Shown one piece after another: positions 52,465-60,996 of a stretch of 64,000 bases of DNA; positions within the stretch are counted from its first letter, which is position 1, and each line of letters starts with the position of its first letter. Both the position numbers and the translations under genes were made by a program. A model generated the notes under the pieces. That model was not told the DNA's origin and ran no database searches. It saw only the letters and a program-made list of their open reading frames with translations. Source of the DNA: Halorubrum ezzemoulense DSM 17463 (GTDB lineage: Archaea; Halobacteriota; Halobacteria; Halobacteriales; Haloferacaceae); contig NZ_NEDJ01000002.1 of assembly GCF_002114285.1 (NCBI RefSeq), forward strand, positions 1 through 64,000, read 5' to 3'.

Positions 52465-52672
52465 GTCGAGGCTCCACTGTCACGGGCGTCGTAGGACGAT
52501 CCGATTGTTAAGGCTGTATTCGCGGGAAGATATTGCGCAGGCCGCCGCTCGAACTGATCAGTCTGCGGAAAAACTGCGAAGACGAGACGAACAGACACCG
52601 CCGGTCGCGGTGCGGACCGGTTCGCCGTGGCCCCGCTCTCTATCGCGCGCCGATTGGGATCCGCAGCGTCGA

Positions 52673-52681
52673 GTTTTATTA
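52673..52681 (+). promoter_or_regulatory. TATA-like box for the MBL-fold hydrolase
   Basis: GTTTTATTA is centred about 33 bases before the ATG at 52710. Confidence 0.5.
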
Positions 52682-52709
52682 CCGTTCGCCGAGACGCATC
52701 GAACGGACC

Positions 52710-53432
52710 ATGGAACTCACCTGGCACGGCCACTCCACGTGGCACGTCGTCGTCGACGACACGGAGCTGCTCATCGACCCGTTCTTCGACAACCCGAAGA
52801 CCGACGTCGATCCCGCGGACCTCGACCCCGATTACCTGCTCTTGACCCACGGCCACGCGGACCACATCGCCGACGCGGCCGAGTTCGAGGACGCCACCGT
52901 GGTCGCCACCCCGGAGCTGACCGCCTACGTCCAAGAGAACTTCGGCCTCGAGAACACTGTGCCGGCCGGGGGGATGAACATCGGCGGCACCGTCGAGTGC
53001 GGCGACGCGTGGGTGACGATGGTCCGGGCGGACCACTCGAACGGCATCGAGAACGACCCGGACTACGCCGGCGGCATGCCGACCGGCTTCGTCGTGGGCG
53101 ACAAGAAGCCGACCCAGGAGTCCGACCCGGACTGTACCACCTTCTATCACGCCGGCGACACGGGCCTGATGTCCGAGATGGTCGACGTGATCGCGCCGTA
53201 CCTCGAGCCGGACGCCGCCGCCTTGCCCGCCGGCGACCACTTCACCATGGGGCCCGCCGGCGCGGGAATCGCCGCCGACTGGGTCGGCGCCGACGTCGTC
53301 TTCCCGATGCACTACGACTCGTTCGGCCCGATCGAGATCGAGACGCAGGAGTTCGTCAGCGAGGTGAAGGCGGCGGGGGCCGCCGCCGAGCCCGTCGTCC
53401 TGGACGGCGACGAGACGTACACGCTGGAGTAG
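52710..53432 (+). CDS. metallo-beta-lactamase-fold hydrolase (UPF0173-like)
   Basis: This 240-residue protein has the MBL metal motif [11 protein letters not shown] (HxHxDH) near residue 47, further ligands in VRADHSNG and FYHAGDTG, and a late His in [10 protein letters not shown]. It matches the UPF0173 metal-dependent hydrolases, whose physiological substrate is unknown. ATG 52710 fits the TATA spacing; longer in-frame extension is rejected. It is divergent from the PAS kinase. Confidence 0.92.
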   Translation: MELTWHGHSTWHVVVDDTELLIDPFFDNPKTDVDPADLDPDYLLLTHGHADHIADAAEFEDATVVATPELTAYVQENFGLENTVPAGGMNIGGTVECGDAWVTMVRADHSNGIENDPDYAGGMPTGFVVGDKKPTQESDPDCTTFYHAGDTGLMSEMVDVIAPYLEPDAAALPAGDHFTMGPAGAGIAADWVGADVVFPMHYDSFGPIEIETQEFVSEVKAAGAAAEPVVLDGDETYTLE

Positions 53433-53605
53433 CGCGAGGGGCGTCCCGTGCCCACGGCGACGGGGCTCCGACCGGGCTCTTTTCGCGAAACGACGACGCG
53501 TCCGCGGAGCGCGAGGGCCGCGCGAGGCACCGTTTCGAGCCCGCGTTCGGCGTACCACTGTCACGCGTCGAGTCCCGACTGCCGGGCGGACCGGTAATAA
53601 GATAC

Positions 53606-53621
53606 TATTCGGATCCGAATA
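53606..53621. repeat. perfect 16-base palindrome TATTCGGATCCGAATA
   Basis: All 16 bases are self-complementary with no spacer. It lies about 127 bases before the sugar porter start and is followed by a TATA-like AAATATAAG. Its symmetry and position suggest a homodimeric regulator site. Confidence 0.55.
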
Positions 53622-53702
53622 AATATAAGCCGTCCCAGTGGTAGATTTCGTCGCGCTCCGCTGACAGAAATATATTGGATATACGTAAATTAATAATAAA
53701 TC

Positions 53703-53722
53703 AGAAGTCTTCTAAATAAAAG
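53703..53722 (+). promoter_or_regulatory. promoter and small dyad for the sugar porter
   Basis: AGAAGTCTTCT (53703-53713) is an inverted repeat about one central base, directly followed by TATA-like TAAATAAAAG (53713-53722), centred about 31 bases before the ATG at 53748. The dyad covers the BRE position, so a protein bound there would compete with TFB. Confidence 0.5.
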
Positions 53723-53747
53723 ATGATTAGCGCCGGATCGGTACACC

Positions 53748-55145
53748 ATGTCAACCGCCGATATGCGGGCCGCGATACGCGGAGACGGGGGACGGTTCGT
53801 GTACATCGTCTCCGCGCTCGCGGCGCTCAACGGACTCCTGTTCGGGTTCGACACGGGGATCATCTCCGGAGCCATCCTCTTCATCGACACCGCCTTTGAG
53901 CTGAGTCCCTTGGTGGAGGGGATCGTGGTCAGCGGCGCGATGGTCGGCGCGGCGGCCGGCGCGGCCGTCGGCGGGCAGCTGTCCGACCGGATCGGCCGCA
54001 AGCGCTTTATCCTGCTGTCGGCCGGGGTGTTCTTCCTCGGCTCGTTCCTCATGGCGGTCGCGCCCACCGTCGAGGTGCTCGTCGCGGGGCGGATGATCGA
54101 CGGGATCGCCATCGGGTTCGCGTCGATCGTCGGCCCGCTGTACATCTCCGAGATTGCGCCCCCCGCCGTCCGCGGGGGGCTCACCTCGCTGAACCAGCTG
54201 ATGGTCACCGTGGGGATCCTCTCGTCGTACTTCGTCAACTACGCCTTCTCCGGCTCCGGATCGTGGCGGATCATGCTCGGCGCGGGGATGGTCCCCGCCC
54301 TCGTGCTCGCCGCGGGGATGTCCCGGACGCCGGAGAGCCCGCGGTGGCTCTACGAGCGGGGCCGGACCGACGAGGCTCGCGCCGTCCTCCGTCGCACGCG
54401 CGACGGGGAGATCGAGTCGGAGCTGTCGGAGATCGAGGCGACCGTCGAGGCCCAGTCCGGGAACGGGGTCCGCGACCTGCTCAGCCCGTGGATGCGCCCG
54501 GCGCTGATCGTCGGCCTCGGGCTCGCAGTCTTCCAACAGGTCACCGGGATCAACGCCGTGATGTACTACGCGCCGACGATACTGGAGTCGACCGCGCTCG
54601 GCAGCTCGCAGTCGATCCTCGCCTCGGTCGCCATCGGGACGGTCAACGTCGTCATGACCGTCGTCGCGATCCTCCTCGTCGACCGCGTCGGGCGGCGGCC
54701 CCTCCTGCTCGTCGGGACCGGTGGGATGATCGGGTCGCTCACCGTCGCCGGCCTCGTCTTCCAGTTCGCGGACCCGACCGGCGGAATGGGGTGGCTGGCG
54801 ACGCTGACGCTGGTCTCGTTCGTCGCGTTCTTCGCCATCGGGCTCGGTCCGGTGTTCTGGCTGCTGATCTCCGAGATCTATCCGCTCGCCGTCCGGGGGA
54901 GCGCGATGGGGTTGGTGACCGTCGCCAACTGGCTCGCGAACCTTGTGGTGGCGCTCTCGTTCCCCGTGCTGCTCGACGGGATCGGCACGCCGATGACGTT
55001 CTGGCTGTTCGGCGCGTGTAGCCTCGTCGCGCTGCTTTTCACCTACCGCGTCGTGCCCGAGACGAACGGCCGGACGCTGGAGGCGATCGAGGCCGACCTC
55101 CGGGGGGCGACGGGACTGGGGTCCGACGCGTCAGAAGACGACTGA
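53748..55145 (+). CDS. sugar porter (MFS, SP family)
   Basis: This 465-residue, 12-helix sugar porter has the signature residues and motifs ALNGLLFGFDTGIISGA, SDRIGRKRF, PESPRWLYERGR after helix 6, QQVTGINAVMYY in helix 7, DRVGRRPLL and the C-terminal PETNGRTLE. It is likely a glucose or other hexose carrier driven by H+ or Na+. It sits behind a long AT-rich promoter region, which suggests tight control, but no sugar-catabolic gene is next to it. Confidence 0.94.
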   Translation: MSTADMRAAIRGDGGRFVYIVSALAALNGLLFGFDTGIISGAILFIDTAFELSPLVEGIVVSGAMVGAAAGAAVGGQLSDRIGRKRFILLSAGVFFLGSFLMAVAPTVEVLVAGRMIDGIAIGFASIVGPLYISEIAPPAVRGGLTSLNQLMVTVGILSSYFVNYAFSGSGSWRIMLGAGMVPALVLAAGMSRTPESPRWLYERGRTDEARAVLRRTRDGEIESELSEIEATVEAQSGNGVRDLLSPWMRPALIVGLGLAVFQQVTGINAVMYYAPTILESTALGSSQSILASVAIGTVNVVMTVVAILLVDRVGRRPLLLVGTGGMIGSLTVAGLVFQFADPTGGMGWLATLTLVSFVAFFAIGLGPVFWLLISEIYPLAVRGSAMGLVTVANWLANLVVALSFPVLLDGIGTPMTFWLFGACSLVALLFTYRVVPETNGRTLEAIEADLRGATGLGSDASEDD

Positions 55146-55203
55146 GGCCGGTCCGCCGCCCTCGGCGACGGGTCGCGGCGGTGTCGGCGCGCCGATGGCG
55201 GTA

Positions 55204-55213
55204 ACTTTTATCC
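55204..55213 (+). promoter_or_regulatory. TATA-like box for OsmC
   Basis: ACTTTTATCC is centred about 32 bases before the ATG at 55240. Confidence 0.5.
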
Positions 55214-55239
55214 CCGCGAGTCCGAACTGCGAGACGACT

Positions 55240-55638
55240 ATGGCAGACATCGAGACATCCACAGTTTCCGAGTCCGGATACGCCAGCACGAGTCAGGTCG
55301 GCGAGTTCGACCTCCAGATCGACGCGACCGACGAGACGGGACCGAACCCGAACGCGACGCTCGTCGCCACGTACGCCTCCTGTTACCTCCCGGCGTTCCG
55401 CGTCGGCGGCAGCCAGCGCGGCGAGGAGGAGCTCGGGCAGATCCAGATCGACGCCAGCGCCGAGCTGGACGACCACGACGACCTCGAGTCGATCGCCTTC
55501 GACGTCCACGTCGAGGCCGACTTCGACGACGAGACCGCCGCGGACATCGCCGAGCGCGCCGAGGGTATCTGCCACGTTCACAGCGCTCTCCGCGAGGAGC
55601 TGAACGCCGACGTCAGCGTCTACACCGGCGCGTTCTAG
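55240..55638 (+). CDS. OsmC family protein (peroxiredoxin-like)
   Basis: This 132-residue OsmC/Ohr fold has its two redox cysteines in YASCYLPAF and GICHVHSAL, the family's usual places. Such proteins reduce organic hydroperoxides using thiols. It is a single gene with its own TATA box; the multi-PAS kinase lies convergent downstream. Confidence 0.9.
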   Translation: MADIETSTVSESGYASTSQVGEFDLQIDATDETGPNPNATLVATYASCYLPAFRVGGSQRGEEELGQIQIDASAELDDHDDLESIAFDVHVEADFDDETAADIAERAEGICHVHSALREELNADVSVYTGAF

Positions 55639-55676
55639 CCGGGTCGAAGCGGTCTTCTCTTTCCCGCGCCGTACGC

Positions 55677-58268
55677 TCAGCCCGACGACTCGGCGGTCTC
55701 CGCGGGCGACTCCGGCCGGTCGACGCCGGTGAACTCGAACCGAGCGCCGCCGCGTTCCCCCTCCGTCACCGCGACCTCCCAGCCGTGCGCCTCGGCGATG
55801 CGCTGGACGATGGAGAGCCCGAACCCGGTGCCGGTCTCCGAAGTCGTGTAGCCGCTCTCGAACACCTCGTCGCGGCGGTCCGCGTCGATCCCGGGGCCGT
55901 CGTCCGCGACGTAGAACCCGTCCGGGAGGTCGCCGACGACGACGCGGTCCCCGCCGTGTTCGTCGGCGTTGCGGAACAGGTTCCCGAGCAGCTGGCCGAC
56001 CCGCCCGGAGTCGGCGCAGATCTCGCCGTCGGCCTCGACCGCGACCGTGACGCGAGGCTCTCCCTCCGTCTCGTCGCCGCCGAAGGGGTCCTCGCCCTCG
56101 GCCGACCCGAACGCGTCGTCGCTGTACCGGGCGGCCAGCTCGCCCAGGTGGACGGGCTCGAACGAGCCGACCGCCTCGCCCTGTTTGGCGAGCGTCAGGA
56201 CGTCCTCGATGAGTCGCTCCATCTCGTCGAGCGCGCGCTCGCACCGGTCGAAGTACGAGTCGTCCCCGGTCTCGCGGGCGAGACGCAGGTACCCCGAGAG
56301 GACGTTGAGGGGGTTCCGGAGGTCGTGTGAGACGATGCTCGCAAACTCGTCGAGCCGCTCGTTCTCCCGTTCGATCCGGCGCTCGTACGCCTTCCGCTCG
56401 GAGATGTCCCGGCTGCTCGCGAGGAACCGGTCTTCCCCCCGAACGTCGATGCGTCGCACGTGGACCTCGACGGGGAACGTCGACCCGTCCGCGCGGGTGA
56501 ACGTCGTCTCCAGCCGCACCGTCTCGTCCATCTCCAACCCCTGCCAGAGCCGTATCCCCTCGTCGGGCTCCAGCTCCGCGTCGACCTCCCATACGTCCAT
56601 CCCGACGACCTCGTCGCGGTCGTACCCCAGCTCTCGGGTCATCTCCCGGTTGGCGTCGACGATCTCTCCCCCCTCGTCGTGGATGTCGATCATGTCGGGA
56701 GACCCCTCGAACAGCGCTTCGAGGCGCGCCGAGGTGCGTTCGAGCCGGCGCTGGCGCCGTCGCTGCTCGGTCACGTCCCGAGAGATGCCGAGGACGCCGT
56801 CGAGCTCGCCGTCGATGACCAGCCGGCTGAAGTCGTAGTCGACGATGGCGTCCGACTTCGTCGGCAAGTCGACTTCCGTCGTCCCGGTCAGCGAGTCGCG
56901 GTCACCCTCGACGAGCGCCCGCCACGGGTCCCCGTCGCTCGCCGCTCGAACACGCTCGACGAGGCGACTCGACTCGCCGGCGAGCCCCTCCGGAGCGGCG
57001 TCGTACACCTCGGCGAGGTGGTCGTTGACGAGGGCGAACCGGCCGTTCGCGTCGTATGTACAGACGGACTCGGGCAGCTCGTCGACGATCCGCCGGTACC
57101 GTTCGAGGTCGCGTTCGCGCTCCTTCTCGTCGGTGACGTCGATGTGGATCCCGACGGCCCGCCGGGGCTCGCCGTCGTCGGTCCACTCGACGACACGACC
57201 GCGGTCGCGGATCCACTTCCAGTCGCCGGACTCCGTCCGCATCCGGTAGTCCGACTGGTAGAGGTCCGACTCGCCGGCGAAGTGAGCCTCGATGGCGCTC
57301 CACGCGGCGTCGATGTCGTCGGGGTGAACCCGCTCTTCCCAAGTGCCGAGCTCGAACGCCAACTCGTCGCGCTCGTGCCCCAGTATCGCCGCCCACCGCT
57401 CGTCGAACCGGACCTCGTCCGTCCGGACGTTCCAGTCCCAGACGCCAATGTCGGCGCCTTCCACGGCCAGCTGAAGGCGCTCGGAGAGCTCGCGGAGCTC
57501 TCGCTCCCGCTCTCGCCGCTCGGTCACGTCGCGGAAGTACAGCGCCCGCCCGCCGGGGGCCGGGTACGCGTTCACCACGAGGTCCGCGCCGAGCCGGTCG
57601 ACGTGGTATTCGAACCGCTTCCCCTCGCCGGTCTCGGCGACCTCGCGCAGCGCCGTCTCGGCGTCGGTGCCGACGATCTCCGGGAACAGGTCCCAGATCC
57701 CCTCGCCGAGCACCTCATCCGGGTCGCGCTCGATGAACTCGGCCGCCCGCCCGTTGAGGTACGTCAGCCTCCACTCGGCGTCGAGTTCGCAGAAGGCGTC
57801 GCTGGTGTGCTCCAAGTGCGTGGCGAGCCGACGGTCGTCCCGCGTCTCCGAGACGAGTTCGGTCACCGCGCCCGCGAGCCGCGCGTACTGGTCGGCGGGC
57901 TCGCTCCGCCTGACGTACTCGTCGACCCCGGCGGAGATCGCCTCACTGGCGACCGCTTCGGACCCCGATCCGGTGAACAGGACGAAGGGCACGTCGCCGT
58001 GTCTGTCACGGACCGTTTCGAGCAGGTCGACCCCGTCGGTCTCCGCCAGTTCGTAGCCGGACACCACGCAGTCGAACGTCGCCGCGGACAGTGCGTCGAG
58101 CGCCGCGTCGGCGTCGACCGCCGTTCGCACCTCGATCCGGTCGTCGCGCGACTCGAGCCGCGAGGCGGCCGCCTCTGCGAATCCCAGTCCCCCGTCGACG
58201 ACGAGCACGCGGACCGGCGACGCCGCTTTCGCTCCGGCCGTCCCGTCGGCTCTGTTCGCTCCGCTCAT
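55677..58268 (-). CDS. multi-PAS hybrid sensor histidine kinase with a degenerate N-terminal receiver
   Basis: This 863-residue cytoplasmic kinase has a receiver-like domain (1-140), about four PAS/PAC repeats (about 146-255, 270-395, 395-515 and 520-640), then HisKA with SHDLRNPLN and an HATPase (NLFRNADEHG, ADDGPGID, GTGFGLSI). The receiver has lost its key residues: the usual acidic pair reads DG (25-26), the phosphoacceptor is Gly (G71 in VVSGYELAETDG) and the conserved Lys position is Arg (about 121). It probably serves as a protein-interaction module. No partner regulator is adjacent. The leader upstream contains hairpin repeat A. Confidence 0.92.
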   Translation of the reverse strand: MSGANRADGTAGAKAASPVRVLVVDGGLGFAEAAASRLESRDDRIEVRTAVDADAALDALSAATFDCVVSGYELAETDGVDLLETVRDRHGDVPFVLFTGSGSEAVASEAISAGVDEYVRRSEPADQYARLAGAVTELVSETRDDRRLATHLEHTSDAFCELDAEWRLTYLNGRAAEFIERDPDEVLGEGIWDLFPEIVGTDAETALREVAETGEGKRFEYHVDRLGADLVVNAYPAPGGRALYFRDVTERRERERELRELSERLQLAVEGADIGVWDWNVRTDEVRFDERWAAILGHERDELAFELGTWEERVHPDDIDAAWSAIEAHFAGESDLYQSDYRMRTESGDWKWIRDRGRVVEWTDDGEPRRAVGIHIDVTDEKERERDLERYRRIVDELPESVCTYDANGRFALVNDHLAEVYDAAPEGLAGESSRLVERVRAASDGDPWRALVEGDRDSLTGTTEVDLPTKSDAIVDYDFSRLVIDGELDGVLGISRDVTEQRRRQRRLERTSARLEALFEGSPDMIDIHDEGGEIVDANREMTRELGYDRDEVVGMDVWEVDAELEPDEGIRLWQGLEMDETVRLETTFTRADGSTFPVEVHVRRIDVRGEDRFLASSRDISERKAYERRIERENERLDEFASIVSHDLRNPLNVLSGYLRLARETGDDSYFDRCERALDEMERLIEDVLTLAKQGEAVGSFEPVHLGELAARYSDDAFGSAEGEDPFGGDETEGEPRVTVAVEADGEICADSGRVGQLLGNLFRNADEHGGDRVVVGDLPDGFYVADDGPGIDADRRDEVFESGYTTSETGTGFGLSIVQRIAEAHGWEVAVTEGERGGARFEFTGVDRPESPAETAESSG

Positions 58269-58288
58269 CCGGACTGGTGTTTTCTATT

Positions 58289-58359
58289 CGACATGATAAC
58301 CGTTTCGTTCGGTTTCACCGAATAACCGCCGAAACGGAGATACCGGGGCCAGCGGGGGG
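58289..58359 (-). repeat. hairpin repeat copy A, in the kinase leader
   Basis: These 71 bases align without gaps to copy B 172 bases away, with about 15 differences, mostly transitions. As minus-strand RNA, CCGUUUCG and CGAAACGG form an 8-bp outer stem, and UUCGGU/ACCGAA forms an inner stem with a GAA loop. It ends about 20 bases before the kinase ATG. Read on the minus strand it also encodes a stop-terminated tail (PGISVSAVIR) resembling the O-methyltransferase C-terminus. Confidence 0.6.
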
Positions 58360-58445
58360 CAGCGCCGGCGCCGACGAGTACGCGAACCGGTGACGGCGCG
58401 TTCGCCCCGCCGTCCCGTCGGTCCCGTACGGTCCGCACACCCGGA

Positions 58446-58457
58446 GTAATATATGTA
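58446..58457 (-). promoter_or_regulatory. AT-rich promoter candidate for the multi-PAS kinase
   Basis: AGTAATATATGT is the only AT-rich element between the two hairpin copies. Initiation on the minus strand would give a leader of roughly 150 bases that contains hairpin copy A. Confidence 0.4.
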
Positions 58458-58460
58458 ACT

Positions 58461-58531
58461 CGATATGATGACCGTTCCGTTCGATCTCATCGAACGACCG
58501 TCGAAACGGCGATTCCGGAGCCGACGGGGAG
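58461..58531 (-). repeat. hairpin repeat copy B, across the O-methyltransferase stop codon
   Basis: This is the partner of copy A. On minus-strand RNA the outer stem is CCGUUUCG/CGGAACGG (one U-G wobble) and the inner stem is UUCGAU/AUCGAA with a GAG loop. The fifth inner pair is A-U here where copy A has G-C, a compensatory change. The stop codon of the O-methyltransferase (58487-58489) lies inside the inner hairpin. Confidence 0.6.
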
Positions 58532-59152
58532 GATCGCCGTCTCCACCGCGTCGTCGGAGCGGACGGTCCCCACGTACTCGCCGATGCCGCGCGTCGCTCC
58601 GTCGACGGCGTCGTCCGGCAGCGGCTCGCCCGCCTCGAAGTGTGCGACGAGGGTCTCGAAGTCGATGGGCCCCCGGGCGATGTTGTCGGCGACGATCACG
58701 CCCCCGGACCGGACTTTCGGCAGGACGGTCCGGTAGGCGTCGGCGTACCGGCCCTTCTGGTGGTCGATGAGGACCACGTCGAAGGGCCCGTCGTAGCGGT
58801 CGACCGTCTCCATCGCGTCGCCGACCTCGAAGGTGACGCCGTCGGCGTAGCCGTGGTCGGCGGCGAACGCGACGCCGCGCTCGGCCTCGTCGGCGTCGAA
58901 CTCGGTACAGACCACGCTCTCGGCGCCGCCGCGGAGGAACCACGTTGCCGAGTAGCCGAAGCCGGAGCCGAACTCGAAGACGCGGTCGGCGTCCGTCAGC
59001 CGCGCGAGCAGCCGGAGGACCGCCCCCGCCTCGGGACCGATGATCGGGAACCCCCACTCGTCGGCGAGGTCGGCCATCTCCGCTTGGACCGCGGTGTGGT
59101 CCGGCGCGGTCGCGGCGAGGAAGCGGCGCGCGGGGTCCGTGAGTACGTCCAT
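58487..59152 (-). CDS. SAM-dependent O-methyltransferase (class I, catechol/caffeoyl-CoA type)
   Basis: This 221-residue protein has SAM motif I as FEFGSGFGYSATWF, acidic motif II TEFDADEAERG, motif DGPFDVVLIDHQKGRYADAY with the metal/catechol-type Asp residues, and GGVIVADNIARG. The substrate is unknown. The gene ends inside hairpin copy B. It is divergent from the methylmalonyl-CoA mutase gene. Confidence 0.9.
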   Translation of the reverse strand: MDVLTDPARRFLAATAPDHTAVQAEMADLADEWGFPIIGPEAGAVLRLLARLTDADRVFEFGSGFGYSATWFLRGGAESVVCTEFDADEAERGVAFAADHGYADGVTFEVGDAMETVDRYDGPFDVVLIDHQKGRYADAYRTVLPKVRSGGVIVADNIARGPIDFETLVAHFEAGEPLPDDAVDGATRGIGEYVGTVRSDDAVETAILPVGSGIAVSTVVR

Positions 59153-59283
59153 GCGGCCGTGTCGAACGCGGGATACTTAAATCGCCCCCGCGAGGAGGGG
59201 GTGCCGTGGCGCTGCCGGTCGCGCGGCCCGCGCCCGCCCGTCCCTGAAAACTGTTAAGTCCCGTTCGGTCAACCGATTTAGTA

Positions 59284-60957
59284 ATGTACGACCCTGAGGA
59301 ACTCGCCGAGATCCGGGAGGGCAAGGAGTCGTGGGAGGCGGGCACCTACGGCGAGACGGTCGACCGGTTCGGCGAGCGCGAGGAGACGTTCACCACCGAC
59401 ACCGGCGGGCAGGAGGTCGATCCGCTGTACACGCCGGCGGACGTCGACCTGGACTACCGCGAGGACCTCGGTTACCCCGGAGAGGAGCCGTACACCCGCG
59501 GCGTCTACTCGACGATGCACCGCGGGCGGCTCTGGACGATGCGCCAGTACGCCGGGATGGGCACCGCGGCGGAGACGAACGAGCGGTTCCGCTACCTCAT
59601 CGACGAGGGCTCGTCGGGGCTGTCGATGGCGTTCGACCTCCCGACGCAGATGGGGTACGACTCCGACGCCGCGATGGCCGAGGGGGAGGTCGGGCGCTCC
59701 GGCGTCGCCATCGACACCCTCGACGACTTCGAGACCGTCTTCGACTCGATCCCCCTCGACGAGGTGTCCACGTCGATGACGATCAACGCGCCCGCCGCGG
59801 TGCTGCTCGCGATGTACGTCGCGATGGGGGACAAGCAGGGCGTCCCGCGCGAGCAGCTCCGCGGGACGATCCAGAACGACATCATGAAGGAGTACATCGC
59901 GCGGAACCTCTACATCTACCCGCCGAAGGAGTCGATGCGGCTGATCACGGACATCTTCGAGTTCTGCGCGGCGGAGACCCCGAAGTTCAACACGATATCC
60001 ATCTCGGGGTACCACATCCGCGAGGCGGGGTCGACCGCGGCCCAAGAGATCGCCTTCACCCTCGGCGACGGGATCGAGTACGTCGAGGCGGCCCTCGACG
60101 CCGGGCTCGACGTCGACGAGTTCGCCCCGCAGCTCTCCTTCTTCTTCAACGCCCACAACAACATCTTCGAGGAGGCCGCGAAGTTCCGCGCCGCCCGCCG
60201 GATGTGGGCGAAGATCATGGACGAGCGGTTCGGCGCGGAGAACCCCAAGTCGAAGCAGCTGAAGTTCCACACCCAGACCGGCGGCTCGACGCTCACCGCC
60301 CAGCAGATCGAGAACAACGTCGTCCGCGTCTCCTATCAGGCGCTGGCCGCGGTCCTCGGCGGCACCCAGAGCCTCCACACGAACGGGAAGGACGAGGCGC
60401 TCGCGCTGCCGACGGAGAAGTCCGTCCGCACCGCGCTCCGCACCCAGCAGATCCTCGCGCACGAGTCGGGCGCCGCCGACACGATCGACCCGCTCGCCGG
60501 CTCGTACTACGTCGAGGACCTCACCGACGGGATCGAGGAGGAGGCGTTCGAGATCCTCGAGGAGGTCGACCGACGCGGCGGCATGCTGGAGGCCGTCGAG
60601 AGCGGCTGGGTCCAGCGCCAGATCCAAGACGTGGCCTTCGAGCGCCAGCAGGAGATCGAGGAGGGCGAACGGATCATCGTCGGCGTCAACGAGTTCGAGG
60701 TCGACGAGGAGCCCGAGATGGACTTAGAAGAGGTCGACCCCGATCAGGAGCAGAACCAGCGGGACCGCCTGAAGGGGGTCAAGGACGAGCGCGACGACGA
60801 CGCGGTCGACGAGGCGCTCGCCGGACTGCGCGAGGCCGCACAGGGGACGGAGAACGTGATGCCGCACGTCGTCGACGCCGTGAAGGCGTACGCGACGGTC
60901 CAGGAGATATCGGACGTGCTCCGCGACGAGTTCGGGGAGTACAAGCCGGGGCGGTGA
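59284..60957 (+). CDS. mcmA1: methylmalonyl-CoA mutase, large (catalytic) subunit without the B12 domain
   Basis: This 557-residue catalytic chain has the mutase barrel with [71 protein letters not shown] and [15 protein letters not shown]. It interconverts methylmalonyl-CoA and succinyl-CoA. The C-terminal B12-binding domain (DxHxxG) is absent, as is usual in archaea, where a separate small subunit supplies it; that subunit is not in the window. Methylmalonyl-CoA epimerase lies about 950 bases downstream, beyond a reversed FNT gene. Confidence 0.96.
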   Translation: MYDPEELAEIREGKESWEAGTYGETVDRFGEREETFTTDTGGQEVDPLYTPADVDLDYREDLGYPGEEPYTRGVYSTMHRGRLWTMRQYAGMGTAAETNERFRYLIDEGSSGLSMAFDLPTQMGYDSDAAMAEGEVGRSGVAIDTLDDFETVFDSIPLDEVSTSMTINAPAAVLLAMYVAMGDKQGVPREQLRGTIQNDIMKEYIARNLYIYPPKESMRLITDIFEFCAAETPKFNTISISGYHIREAGSTAAQEIAFTLGDGIEYVEAALDAGLDVDEFAPQLSFFFNAHNNIFEEAAKFRAARRMWAKIMDERFGAENPKSKQLKFHTQTGGSTLTAQQIENNVVRVSYQALAAVLGGTQSLHTNGKDEALALPTEKSVRTALRTQQILAHESGAADTIDPLAGSYYVEDLTDGIEEEAFEILEEVDRRGGMLEAVESGWVQRQIQDVAFERQQEIEEGERIIVGVNEFEVDEEPEMDLEEVDPDQEQNQRDRLKGVKDERDDDAVDEALAGLREAAQGTENVMPHVVDAVKAYATVQEISDVLRDEFGEYKPGR

Positions 60958-60996
60958 GGTCGGGGACGATCCGCGGTCGCCCCTGTCCGGGCGTTT

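Larger units (their letters stand above)
53433..53747. other. AT-rich control region before the sugar porter
   Basis: These 315 bases hold no gene I can support. The first 150 are GC-rich like the rest; from about 53595 the composition turns AT-rich. It contains the 16-base palindrome at 53606-53621 with AAATATAAG next to it, and the 11-base dyad at 53703-53713 directly before the TATA box. Such composition suggests a complex promoter or a recently acquired segment. Confidence 0.5.

Noticed and set aside
53530-53600. A GAGTCCCGACTGCC-type stretch that looked like part of a tRNA T-arm.
   Set aside because: I could not fold a complete cloverleaf with acceptor stem and anticodon arm around it.
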